From assembly GCA_036023115.1 (NCBI GenBank), contig JAYKKT010000091.1, positions 29,020,001 to 29,084,000 of the forward strand: 64,000 bases of DNA, written 5' to 3'. The notes below the pieces were generated by a model. It was not told the origin of the DNA, did not search any database, and saw only the letters and a list, made by a program, of their open reading frames with translations. Position 1 is the stretch's first letter, and each line of letters starts with the position of its first letter. Below, piece by piece: positions 12,201 to 18,599 of the stretch. A program made the position numbers and the translations under genes. The stretch is from Brasenia schreberi (taxonomy: Eukaryota > Streptophyta > Magnoliopsida > Nymphaeales > Cabombaceae).

Positions 12201-15200
12201 GATGCAGTCCCATGCTTGATATGTTGCACACTGCCACACTCCCACATCAATGTTCAATCAAACGTAGAACCAATGTTATAAAAATTGTATTGTACCATAT
12301 GATACGATACAATTTTATCGAGTATTGTACGATTATACGGTATGATACAGAGGTATGTATCATAAAAATTGATTTATCGTACCGTATCATATGGTATGGG
12401 GTTGTATCGTACCATATCATACGAGTTGACGCTGATTTCTCTGGTATAAAATCCGAAAATCCGAAGTTACGAAAATCATTTCTCCCTCAAACCCTTTTTC
12501 ATGTTATTCCTTTACTCTCAAATCCTCTTTTATCATTGTTCTTTTTTATTTCATGGTTTATTCATAATATTCTCAAGTGTTTCGCCCAATCCAACTCTCC
12601 ATCCCAAGGGTTTTTGTAAAATCCGTCGCATACCTCTTGTCTTCATGGCTTCCGATCAACTCGATTCGGCATGAAAATATTGTACCCCGGTGTGTAAAGA
12701 CAATAGGCTTATGAACAAGTGCATGTTTTGCAATGCAGTAAAACATGGTGGTATTTTTCGTATAAAATACCACCTTGCGGAAACTAAGAAGGATGCTAGT
12801 GCATGTTCTCGAGTTCCCAAAGCAGTGAAGTACAAGATTGAGTAGGTACTAGAGGCTTCGAAAGAGAAGAAGAGATTAAGGGTGAGAGAGAGCAAAAATA
12901 GGTGGTTGGGATATGTCTCAACCATTTGAAGATGTTTCTCCTTAAGGGATGTATGGTGGTGATGAATTATATGGTACAGCTGATATGGAAGAAGAGATGG
13001 CTGAAGAGATGAGGAAAGGTGAGAAAATGAGAAAAGTGTAAGTTTTGGTGGTAGTAGCAGTGAAGTTGGCTCTTGTTCCATTGCAAGAGTTCCTACGAGG
13101 GGTACTAGAGGAGGAGTCAGAGTCAGAGGTTGCGGGATGCCTTCATTTTCCCTCACATACGACTCGTACAGCTCAGCCAAGCATTAGATCAATTATAGCT
13201 TTAAAGGAGGTAATTGAGAAAGAAGGTTTGAAGTGTGCTCAATTTTTTTATGAAAATTGTCTCCCTTTCAATGTTACAAACTCATTTTCTTTTAAAAGTA
13301 TAGCAGATGCTATTGCCAACATGGGATCGGGTTATAGAGTCCCTACTTATCATGCTTTGAGGAGCACATTATTGCAGAAATGGGTTGATATTGTTGATGC
13401 ATGGAACGTTAAAGGATATGAGATGTTCTATTATGGTTTATGGTTGGACATATGGTCAACGTAGGTCTTTAGTAAACTTCCTAGTCTATTGTCCCAAAGG
13501 GACACTGCTTTTTAAATCATATGACTTGTCCCATATTGATAAAACTGCAGATAATTTACTCTCTATTTTCGAGGAAGTTGTTAAGGAAGTAGGTGTTTCA
13601 AATGTTGTTCAATTCATTACTGATAATGCTGCAAATTTTAGAGCAGTTGATAAGATGCTTAAGGCAAATCATCCATCCTTAGTATCGACTCCATGTGTTG
13701 CACATTGCATAAACTTAATGCTTGAAGATTTGAGTGCAATGGATCAAATAAGAGAGACTATAGATGCATGCAGAAATGTTACAAAGCTTATTTAATGATC
13801 TTTTGTATTACATTTAATGTGAATTCATACAGGTGGAAGAGAATTGATTAGGCCTTCACTGACAAGATTTACTACGAATGTCATTATTATGCAAAATCTT
13901 GTCATACATAAAAATGCATTAAAAAAATTGTTTGCATCTGATAAATGGAGCTCTATTAGTTGGTATAGAAAAAGAGAAGAGATTGTTGTGGTAGATATTA
14001 GAAAATTGCAGTAAATTTTTTAGGATGACTACTTTTAGTTAAGGTAAAGAGGATGGTGGTAAGTGAAGATAGAACTACTATCCCTTATATATATGATGTT
14101 ATGGATAAGATAAGGCCAAATTGGAAATACAAGCAAACCTTTACCGCAAGCGGTTACTTATAAAGAAGGTTTGGAAGATAATTGAAGCATGTTGGAACTG
14201 CCAAATGCATCATGATTTGCATGTTGTTGCACATTTTCTTAACCCTTCTATTTGATTTTCTCCCAACTTTATGGAGGATGAAGAAGTAAAAAAGGGTATA
14301 TCGAATGCAATTTACCTTGTTGAATATTCATCTACTCATTACAATATCCATTTAGAGTTAAGCAAGTATATACACTGTGTTGGAGATTTTGGAAGGCCAA
14401 TTGCAATTCAACTCCACTACCAAATGCGACAAGGTATTATGTTTTTATTGATATTCATTTAAGTTATTAATTGATTGACTTTGAGTGTTTCTTATTAATT
14501 ATTATCATGTTTTATTTCATATGAATGGTGGGCTCATTTTGGTGTAGATGCACCAAACTTGGCAATGTTTGCTCAACGTATATTGAGTCAAACATGCAGT
14601 TCGAGTGAGTGTGAGAGGAATTATAACTTTTTCGAACGCATTCACACGAAAAAACGAAACAGACTAGAGCATGCTCGACTACGTGATTTCGTATATGTTG
14701 CCTACAACATGAAGTTAAGGCAAAGATAATAATTTTAAAATATGTATTGTAACTATTGCTTGTTGTTGGCTAGTTCTTTCTTAATCTTATTAATAATGAA
14801 TGATTGATGTGGCTATATTATATTTGATATTTTTTATAATTTAAATATTTTTTCTTTACAAACAAATACAAAAGGATGCAAGAAGGGCAATGAAGGTGCC
14901 ATATGACCCGTTGAGCTACAAAAATGTTGATATTCTTGATGATTGGATTGAAGAGGAAGAGCCCCCTATCAATTTAGAGGATGAAAATTGAAGGACACTC
15001 CAAAGCCGAAGCAGAACTTGGAGATGGAGATGATGATTAAAATGAAGGTGTTGGATGGGCATATTCAATTGTGGAGGAGAAAGAGGGAGGAGATGATGAT
15101 GATGGTGATGGTGGTGATCCTGATTATTGATTATAATGCTTTTATTTATTATAATCCATGTTGTAGATGATTGGAATTTGTTTAACTTTTATTTGTAACT

Positions 15201-16572
15201 TTTTCTTATGTTGAATCTCTTGATGATTGTAAGTTATACTTGTAACTTTGTTGTTTATTAATTAAAGTTAAACCTCAACATGTTATGGTATGGAATATGG
15301 ATGCTTTAGCTTTGTTCATTATGAGATATTTTGTTAAAGTATGGATGTTTCTTCATTGTGTTATATATGATTTGTTCATTAATTTCAATTTTGTATTTTT
15401 CTGAATTTTTTTATATTTTTTATTTTAATACAAAAATAAAGATTCACACCGTACGATACGGTACAATACGGGTGTATCGGTTCCCAATGCGATTCGGGCA
15501 CCAATATGGTTTTTACAACATTGCATAGAACATTGCCCAGCAAATTGAAGCATTGAACGCTGTCTAGTATATAGGCTAATTAACATCATATTGTACCTGA
15601 TCATTCCAGAATAGTTCCCAAAGACCTCCTATCGACATCAAAAGTGAAAGTATATAATCATCTCACTTGGCAAATTCAAACACTATAAATTCGTGCGATT
15701 CAGATCGTCACCCACCCCCAGAATGCTGTGGCTACTTTACATGCCGCAGCCACTAGTTTCTCTGATAGATTTAGCATTTCTCATTGGGACAGTCACCTCT
15801 TCACATAAACAAACAAACAAACAACAACTAAGCCTTTTCCCATACTTGACATTCACCTCTTCACATAATAAATGAAAATGACAAAGCCATCAATATTACA
15901 GTTTGGAGCTTCTTTCGGCAGTTTTCCTCAAGTGCGTTGGTTTGGAGCTTAACTCGGTGCAGGAGCCAAAACTTGTTAATTACGTAGAGCTATAGGAGTA
16001 GGCAACCAATTTGGGGAAAGAGTAAGTACAAACAAAACCCCACGAATGAAGTGTCGACCACCGGCACCGGATGTATGTGCTTGTTCTTGTGTGCGTGTGT
16101 ATGTGTGTGAGAGAGAGAGAGAGAAAGATTACCACATATCGGTCTCTCGAATGATTCCGTATTTCCCCCAGGAGTTGGTCACCGCTCCCATTTTGGGCTT
16201 CTCCTTTTTCTTTTTCTTCTTCCTTTTCTTCTCCTCTTTTTCCTTCTTCCTCCTCTTCTTCTTCTCCGTTTCTTTGTGCCTCCTCCTTCTTTCCCTCTCC
16301 TTCTCATGCTCTTTCTCCTTCTTCTTCTTCTTCCTCTTTCGCCTCATCTCTGCCTCACTATCATCATCCGCCGACGATCCAGAAGATTCCGACTCAGAAG
16401 AATCCGAACAATCTGACAACTCTGAGGAAGGTGGTCGGCTTCTTCTCCGCGAAATCTTCTTCCTGTTCTTCCTCCTCTTTTCCGTATCGTCATCGCTGTC
16501 TTCTCGACGTCTCGTTTTGCTCTTTCTTCCTTCGTCCTCCTCCGCTAGGGTTGCGTTCTTCTCCTTCACCAT
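257..16572 (-). CDS. SCI1: SCI1-like gene, four 5' exons of a split gene
   Basis: The joined exons (16572-16133, 11425-11380, 580-531, 298-257) give a 5' portion of about 191 residues. A Lys/Arg/Glu/Ser-rich N-terminus is followed by a conserved block containing [45 protein letters not shown] and [13 protein letters not shown]. From memory this block is typical of plant SCI1 (style cell-cycle inhibitor 1) and related nuclear proteins; the exact biochemical role is not established here. Phases fit at every junction: exon 1 ends TG and exon 2 starts G (Trp); exon 2 ends on a whole codon; exon 3 ends GA and exon 4 starts G (Glu). All introns are GT-AG. Introns 1 and 2 are about 4.7 and 10.8 kb and full of transposons. 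The C-terminal exons lie beyond the left edge. No lesion is seen in the visible exons, so the gene may be functional despite its long introns. Confidence 0.88.
531..580 (-). CDS. SCI1: SCI1-like exon 3 (50 bp)
   Basis: Minus-strand acceptor TATGTGCAG (AG at 581-582), then 16 codons encoding [16 protein letters not shown] plus GA, then donor GTACGA (GT at 529-530). The codon is completed by the G that opens exon 4. An open frame continues past the donor (311-586) but becomes hydrophobic and unlike the family at exactly this point, which supports the splice site. Confidence 0.9.
583..1134. other. SCI1 intron 2, 3'-proximal part with homopurine tract
   Basis: Part of the 10.8-kb intron. About 868-1045 is strongly purine-biased on the plus strand (runs of GAAGAAG, GGAAAA, AGAGGCAGGC), so the transcribed intron RNA would be pyrimidine-rich. 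The minus-strand open frames here are consequences of this bias and look non-coding. No element boundaries are visible. Confidence 0.5.
1280..1690. other. Unclassified GC-richer block inside the hAT copy
   Basis: This stretch is clearly less AT-rich than its surroundings and has no counterpart in the 58265-59228 copy. A minus-strand frame of 85 codons (1335-1592) has no recognisable family. It could be a captured fragment or a separate insertion. I see no terminal repeats or target duplication. Confidence 0.35.
1692..2250. repeat. Diverged tandem duplication, unit about 299 bp
   Basis: Unit 1 starts at 1692 with TGAATCCTGATTCC and unit 2 at 1991 with TGAATCATGATTCC. Both continue through GATTGAGAATTACTAC, GAGAGAAAAAATG, TGAGATGCAATTT and CATGCATAG/TGG. 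The units differ by many substitutions and small gaps. A third relative is at 58611-58850 in the other host gene. Confidence 0.75.
2466..5258 (+). mobile_element. Degraded RTE-clade LINE, copy A
   Basis: It starts within the endonuclease domain (CTATGTTTCCAAGAGACAAA, equivalent to 60980-61010 in the better copy) and ends with the family 3' tail: GTCTAGTATGGGAAAAGGC followed by TTG-type repeats. Coding remnants include the region before RT (3224-3862), the RT palm (4280-4741, with [18 protein letters not shown]) and the C-terminal Cys/His-containing region (about 4840-5230). Many stops and frameshifts, and loss of the FADD active-site block, make it non-functional. It interrupts the hAT copy to its left. 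Confidence 0.85.
5270..6186 (+). mobile_element. Second RTE LINE fragment, copy A2
   Basis: It begins at AGACTAGAGATAAGAAAACTAA directly after the tail of copy A and runs through the RT region. 5671-5892 encodes a frame with [20 protein letters not shown] and FIDLKK. 6090-6130 encodes LFVDD, a variant of the FADD active site. It lacks both the endonuclease and the 3' tail. It may be a remnant of an older copy into which A inserted, or the product of a rearrangement. Confidence 0.75.
6331..6619 (-). repeat. 3' LTR of the PPR-carrying element
   Basis: 289 bp, aligns along its length with 8994-9300. Shared stretches include GATGATCGAATATGAA, AAACGATGAAGAGTAAA, GGGGGCAGACCCTCCAATG and TGGGTTGTGAAACATAAAAT. 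The outer end is TGTTGAAAT; the inner end is CAGTA, where the partner has CAACA, so one terminal dinucleotide has mutated. The LTRs have diverged noticeably, so the insertion is not recent. Confidence 0.88.
7520..7814 (-). other. Unidentified sequence inside the LTR element
   Basis: A minus-strand frame continues from the PPR remnant (7816-7520) with a Cys/His-containing stretch [13 protein letters not shown] do not recognise the family. Reading on (about 7300-7500), more frame fragments such as [14 protein letters not shown] appear between stops. It could be a second captured gene. Nothing retroviral is visible. Confidence 0.3.
7815..8622 (-). pseudogene. Captured PPR protein gene, central motifs
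   Basis: Pentatricopeptide-repeat proteins bind organellar RNA. Reading 5' to 3' on the minus strand: [20 protein letters not shown], then after a break [75 protein letters not shown], and past a stop at 7943 [19 protein letters not shown] and [16 protein letters not shown]. This is the alternating long/short motif layout of PLS-class plant PPR proteins. The 7943-8494 part is open for 183 codons. No complete protein remains. It lies in sense orientation inside the LTR element, consistent with transduction by it. Confidence 0.85.
8730..8890 (+). pseudogene. Captured PPR N-terminal segment, opposite strand
   Basis: The plus strand encodes [20 protein letters not shown] and [14 protein letters not shown], which resembles the N-terminal part of PLS-type PPR proteins (a C-T-x-x-K-x-L-x-x-x-H-A-x-I-L pattern followed by a leucine-rich LI segment). 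The main PPR block is on the minus strand 100 bp away. Either this segment was inverted after capture or it came from a second gene. The similarity is by eye and weaker than for the main block. Confidence 0.55.
8981..8993 (-). other. Primer binding site (tRNA-Met type)
   Basis: The minus strand reads TGGTATCAGAGCC directly adjacent to the LTR end at 8994. This is complementary to the 3' end of plant initiator tRNA-Met and fixes the orientation of the element. Confidence 0.9.
8994..9300 (-). repeat. 5' LTR of the PPR-carrying element
   Basis: 307 bp, starting TGTTAAAAT and ending CTTCAACA (plus-strand view), followed by the GTTAG duplication. It contains a run of cytosines at 9105-9114 not present at that length in the partner LTR. 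Confidence 0.9.
9306..10350. other. SCI1 intron 2 sequence without recognised element
   Basis: AT-rich sequence. The first bases (ATATTATGTCACACC) continue the pre-insertion target of the LTR element. Apart from short pyrimidine runs (9680-9790) I see no open frame or repeat I can classify. Confidence 0.4.
10351..10527. mobile_element. Small hAT-like element with GTATC/GATAC-rich sequence
   Basis: About 177 bp packed with GTATC and GATAC sites (for example ATCGTATGATACG and GTATCACATATATCG). The right end AACATTG matches the hAT family terminus and the left end CAATAAAAGG is a weak match. No convincing 8-bp target duplication is visible, so the limits are approximate. Confidence 0.5.
10528..10980. 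other. SCI1 intron 2, no recognised element
   Basis: Contains a purine-rich stretch (about 10590-10790) and poly-T/AT-rich sequence (10859-10930). The minus-strand frames here read through low-complexity sequence and do not resemble a protein family. Confidence 0.4.
10985..11190 (-). repeat. 5S rRNA-derived repeat, copy 1 (internally deleted)
   Basis: Plus-strand AGGTCACCCGTCC, followed after a gap by TTTGGAATTCTTATGGAATC and TGATCATTAGTACT, matches the reverse complement of plant 5S rRNA with the central part missing. A downstream segment (GGCTTGGGA ... AAGGG ... ACCTCAC) is shared with copy 2, so the unit extends beyond the 5S homology. Candidates are the LTR of a Cassandra-type TRIM element (known for carrying 5S rRNA sequence) or another 5S-derived retroelement. 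Confidence 0.6.
11380..11425 (-). CDS. SCI1: SCI1-like exon 2 (46 bp)
   Basis: Minus-strand acceptor CTCTTAG (AG at 11426-11427), then G + 15 codons encoding [15 protein letters not shown], then donor GTAGATAC (GT at 11378-11379). The first G completes the Trp codon begun in exon 1. The match to the conserved family block is nearly complete. The exon has no start codon and would be missed by open-frame scanning. Confidence 0.92.
11743..11960 (-). repeat. 5S rRNA-derived repeat, copy 2 (nearly full 5S length)
   Basis: 11743-11868 matches the reverse complement of plant 5S rRNA across its whole length: GTGCAACATGACTTC, TTCACCCGTCC, CACCCAAGCACGGTTAA, TGGATC and ATGCATCAGTGATGG are all recognisable with scattered substitutions. 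It is followed by GGCTTGGGACC and AAGGGTGGACCTTCACC, shared in outline with copy 1. It is too diverged to be a functional 5S gene. Confidence 0.68.
12640..13035 (+). pseudogene. hAT transposase N-terminus with BED-type zinc finger
   Basis: Around 12705-12830 the plus strand encodes [13 protein letters not shown] and then [12 protein letters not shown], i.e. C-x2-C followed by an H-x-L helix, the BED finger arrangement used by plant hAT transposases for DNA binding. It continues with KAVKYKIE, then a stop (GAGTAG near 12840-12845) and a charged stretch. The equivalent in the second copy (54322-54014, minus) has the same order. In-frame stops show it is not translatable as it stands. Confidence 0.75.
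13045..13795 (+). pseudogene. hAT transposase DUF659 / RNase H-like core part
   Basis: Two overlapping frames (13045-13464 and 13385-13795) join at a +1 shift near 13385-13464. The first contains [32 protein letters not shown] and IVDAWN. The second contains [44 protein letters not shown] and [14 protein letters not shown]. These match the DUF659 family that accompanies hAT transposases, including the T-D-N-A-A and C-x-A-H-C-I-N-L-M signatures. A frameshift separates the halves. Confidence 0.85.
14271..14735 (+). pseudogene. hAT C-terminal dimerisation region
   Basis: At about 14550-14730 the frame encodes [20 protein letters not shown], then [20 protein letters not shown] and [19 protein letters not shown]. 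The S-S-x-x-x-C-E-R-N and I-H-T-K-K-R-N-R-L motifs are hallmarks of the hAT dimerisation domain. The preceding frame (14271-14462) covers the linker, with a likely intron at about 14430-14545 (GT near 14433, acceptor near 14547). Confidence 0.8.
14870..14991 (+). pseudogene. hAT transposase C-terminal acidic exon
   Basis: The frame encodes [33 protein letters not shown] and then a stop. The same tail is present in the second copy (about 52950-52780, minus), which argues for conservation as a final exon. The preceding AT-rich stretch 14745-14870 looks like an intron. Confidence 0.6.
15792..15868 (-). mobile_element. Ultra-short RTE 3' tail with target duplication
   Basis: About 41 bp (15810-15850), CAAACAACAACTAAGCC then TTTTCCCATACTTGAC, is the reverse complement of the RTE 3' end found at 63737-63782. 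It is bracketed by GTCACCTCTTCACATAA (15792-15808) and TTCACCTCTTCACATAA (15852-15868), a target duplication of about 17 bp. It is an extreme 5' truncation in SCI1 intron 1. Confidence 0.85.
16133..16572 (-). CDS. SCI1: SCI1-like exon 1 with start codon
   Basis: The minus-strand frame from ATG at 16572 encodes 146 codons plus TG before the donor GTAATC (GT at 16131-16132). The N-terminus is basic/acidic low complexity ([18 protein letters not shown], Ser/Asp tracts), typical of nuclear proteins, followed by [19 protein letters not shown]. An upstream in-frame ATG at 16629 exists; I prefer 16572 ([12 protein letters not shown]) because the extra 19 residues look unlike the family, but this is a judgement. 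A purely antisense 257-codon frame (16046-16819, plus) is a shadow of this exon. Confidence 0.87.
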
Positions 16573-17110
16573 TCCCGCCAAAGCGCTAGCCCAAATCTCA
16601 AATGACCGAATCAGCCAATTATGCAACACCGTGGAAACGAAATGGGAAGAGGAAAGGAAAGAATCCCTTCGGATTCAGAAAGGGATGGAGGGAGGTGAGC
16701 GCCGTCGCCCGATGCCGAGGGGTGAGACGAGGAGTGAAAATGTAGCTACGGAAATGAAGCTAGGGGTGACCACCGTCGTAACAGGGAACAAACACGAAGG
16801 CCAAGGTTTTCCCCCGTGAGCTTTTGGCGGTTCGGAGGCTTTATAATTGATAATTGGAAGCCGCCGAGAGTCGGACCGAAGCAAGACCTGTTGGGACAGA
16901 AATTGTTCGAAACTCAGACCGGCGGTTGAATGGGAGCCCGAACGAGAATCGGCTGAATCGGGACTCAGTCCCACTCGTTTTCGTGTTCCGAATCGGAACC
17001 GAGAAACACGCCGGCTTTGGAAATCGCTTTAGAACCGTCAATCTCAAACCGCACATTACCCGGCAGTTCAGAACCAACGGTTTTGACCAGCTCTATGCCC
17101 ACCTGCATTA
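16573..17110 (-). promoter_or_regulatory. SCI1 upstream region, relatively GC-rich
   Basis: The 5' leader and probable proximal promoter of the SCI1-like gene. It is clearly richer in G and C than its surroundings, with many CG dinucleotides (16640-17060), as is common around plant gene starts. No firm TATA box can be assigned. The minus-strand read from about 17095 (CATAGAGCTGGTCAAAACCG) and the GAACCG/CGGTTC-rich sequence could come from a small hAT-like element, but no paired ends were found. Confidence 0.4.
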
Positions 17111-18300
17111 AGGAAAAATAAATTACAATTAAATGTGGATGTTCTAACTCTACAAGCTGACGTGTTGCCTGTCATTTTTCTGAATTTTCAAAATTTATTT
17201 TACAATAAAATTTAAAATTAAGACACTATTAGTTATCCACCTCTTTTATTATTTACACATTTTTTTCAAAATTACCAAAATTATTTCTCCTATAAATACC
17301 CTCTCCTCTCACACCCAATTACAGTATTTCTCTCTTCTCTCGCCCAATTTCAAGAAGGGTCTATCTCATCAAATATTTTGTTCAAGCAAAGCGTATTTGA
17401 TTTAACATTGATGCATATTTTATTTAGTATTATTGCTTTCTTTGCAGCTACAATGTATATTATTACGAATCACGTTGAAAAAAATAAAGAAGAAAGAAGA
17501 ATTTAAAAAAACAACTAAAATAAAATCAATAACAAAACAAAAGAACAATAAGAATAAGAATTAAGAAGAAAAAGAAAATTAAGAAACATATAAAAAACTA
17601 GGTCAAATTTTTGATGAGAGAAACAAGTCCCAATTGTCTCTTTCGTTGGGGAGACGTGGGCCAACAAAAATTGAACCTCATTTTTTTGTTTTAATTTCGA
17701 TCATAAATAAAATTAATACATCAAATAAATAACACCAAATCAATGAAATACTCTACCAAATCACTAAATTTCTATTTCAATCGGTCTCCTTATTCCTTCC
17801 TCTTCTTTCCCTTCTCTTCTCTTTTCATTTCTTTTTCAATCAGATTGGAAGAAGTATGAGAGTGTGGATGATTCAATTATTGTGCTTTGGATCAAGCTTC
17901 AAGTTGTGAGTCTCTAGAAAAATGGTATAAAATGATCAACACTAAGAGAAAAATGATAAAGGAAAAGAGGAGAGAGATTTTCAAACATTAGAGACATTAA
18001 GAATAATTTTTGAATTTTAACCAGAACAAAATCATGAACACGATAAAAAAAGAGTGTGTAGATAGTAAAACAGGTATATGCATATCATAAAAGTATACTA
18101 TATTATTCAAAATTTATTTTTAAAAAATATATTTTGAACTTTTGATATATTATATATAATGTAATATATTTCAAGGCTGGTAAAGGAACTGAGTCGGATA
18201 GTTCGGAGCCTGCCATATTAAACATGTGGAATCGAGACTAACAACTCGAGAACCAAACACATCTAGGTCTAGCCGTATTGGACACTTGTAAAAATTACAA
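17111..18300. other. AT-rich intergenic sequence
   Basis: No coding potential. There is one promoter-like configuration on the plus strand (CCTATAAATACCC at about 17289, followed by a CT-rich leader). No gene follows, so it is probably part of an unrecognised element. Confidence 0.35.
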
Positions 18301-18304
18301 GTGT

Positions 18305-18535
18305 TTGTGCAATAGCTCACCAGGCTATGCGTAAACTCACAAATTGAAGGTCGTGAGTTCGAAACTCAAGGCATGCATTTGGGTTTCATCTCCCGAGTGT
18401 AGAAAAGAAAAATCACAAGCATTTGCACCCACAACTTTAACCCAATTAACACGGATCGCCATCATTTCTAGACTTGTATGCACAAAGCATATTTTAGTCA
18501 TAAAATTAGAAACCAAAGCAAGAGATTTTTCATAA
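18305..18535 (+). repeat. Possible tRNA-derived SINE
   Basis: A box-like ATAGCTCACCAGG (18312-18324) is followed 29 bp later by B box-like GTGAGTTCGAAACTC (18353-18367), the arrangement of an RNA polymerase III internal promoter. The head does not fold as a convincing tRNA and the 3' end is undefined. Confidence 0.4.
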
Positions 18536-18599
18536 CATTTTTCATGATTTTTTAAAATTTATATGTATACTTATCAATAATAAAACTCTACTCATATAA

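Larger units (their letters stand above)
12271..15523 (+). mobile_element. hAT-superfamily transposon, coding copy
   Basis: Terminal inverted repeats: left CAATGTTATAAAAATTG, right reverse complement CAATGTTGTAAAAACC. Target duplication of 8 bp: CGTAGAAC (12263-12270) and CATAGAAC (15524-15531), one mismatch. Both ends are rich in GTATC/GATAC sites (12290-12430 and 15448-15480). The interior encodes a BED zinc finger, a DUF659-type region and the hAT C-terminal dimerisation region. The 3253-bp length fits an autonomous hAT. It sits in SCI1 intron 1 in the orientation opposite to the gene. Confidence 0.92.

Noticed and set aside
16046..16819. A 257-codon plus-strand open frame, the second longest in the window
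   Set aside because: It is antisense to SCI1 exon 1; the length comes from the lysine/glutamate-rich coding sequence of the other strand, giving Phe/Ser/Leu low complexity.
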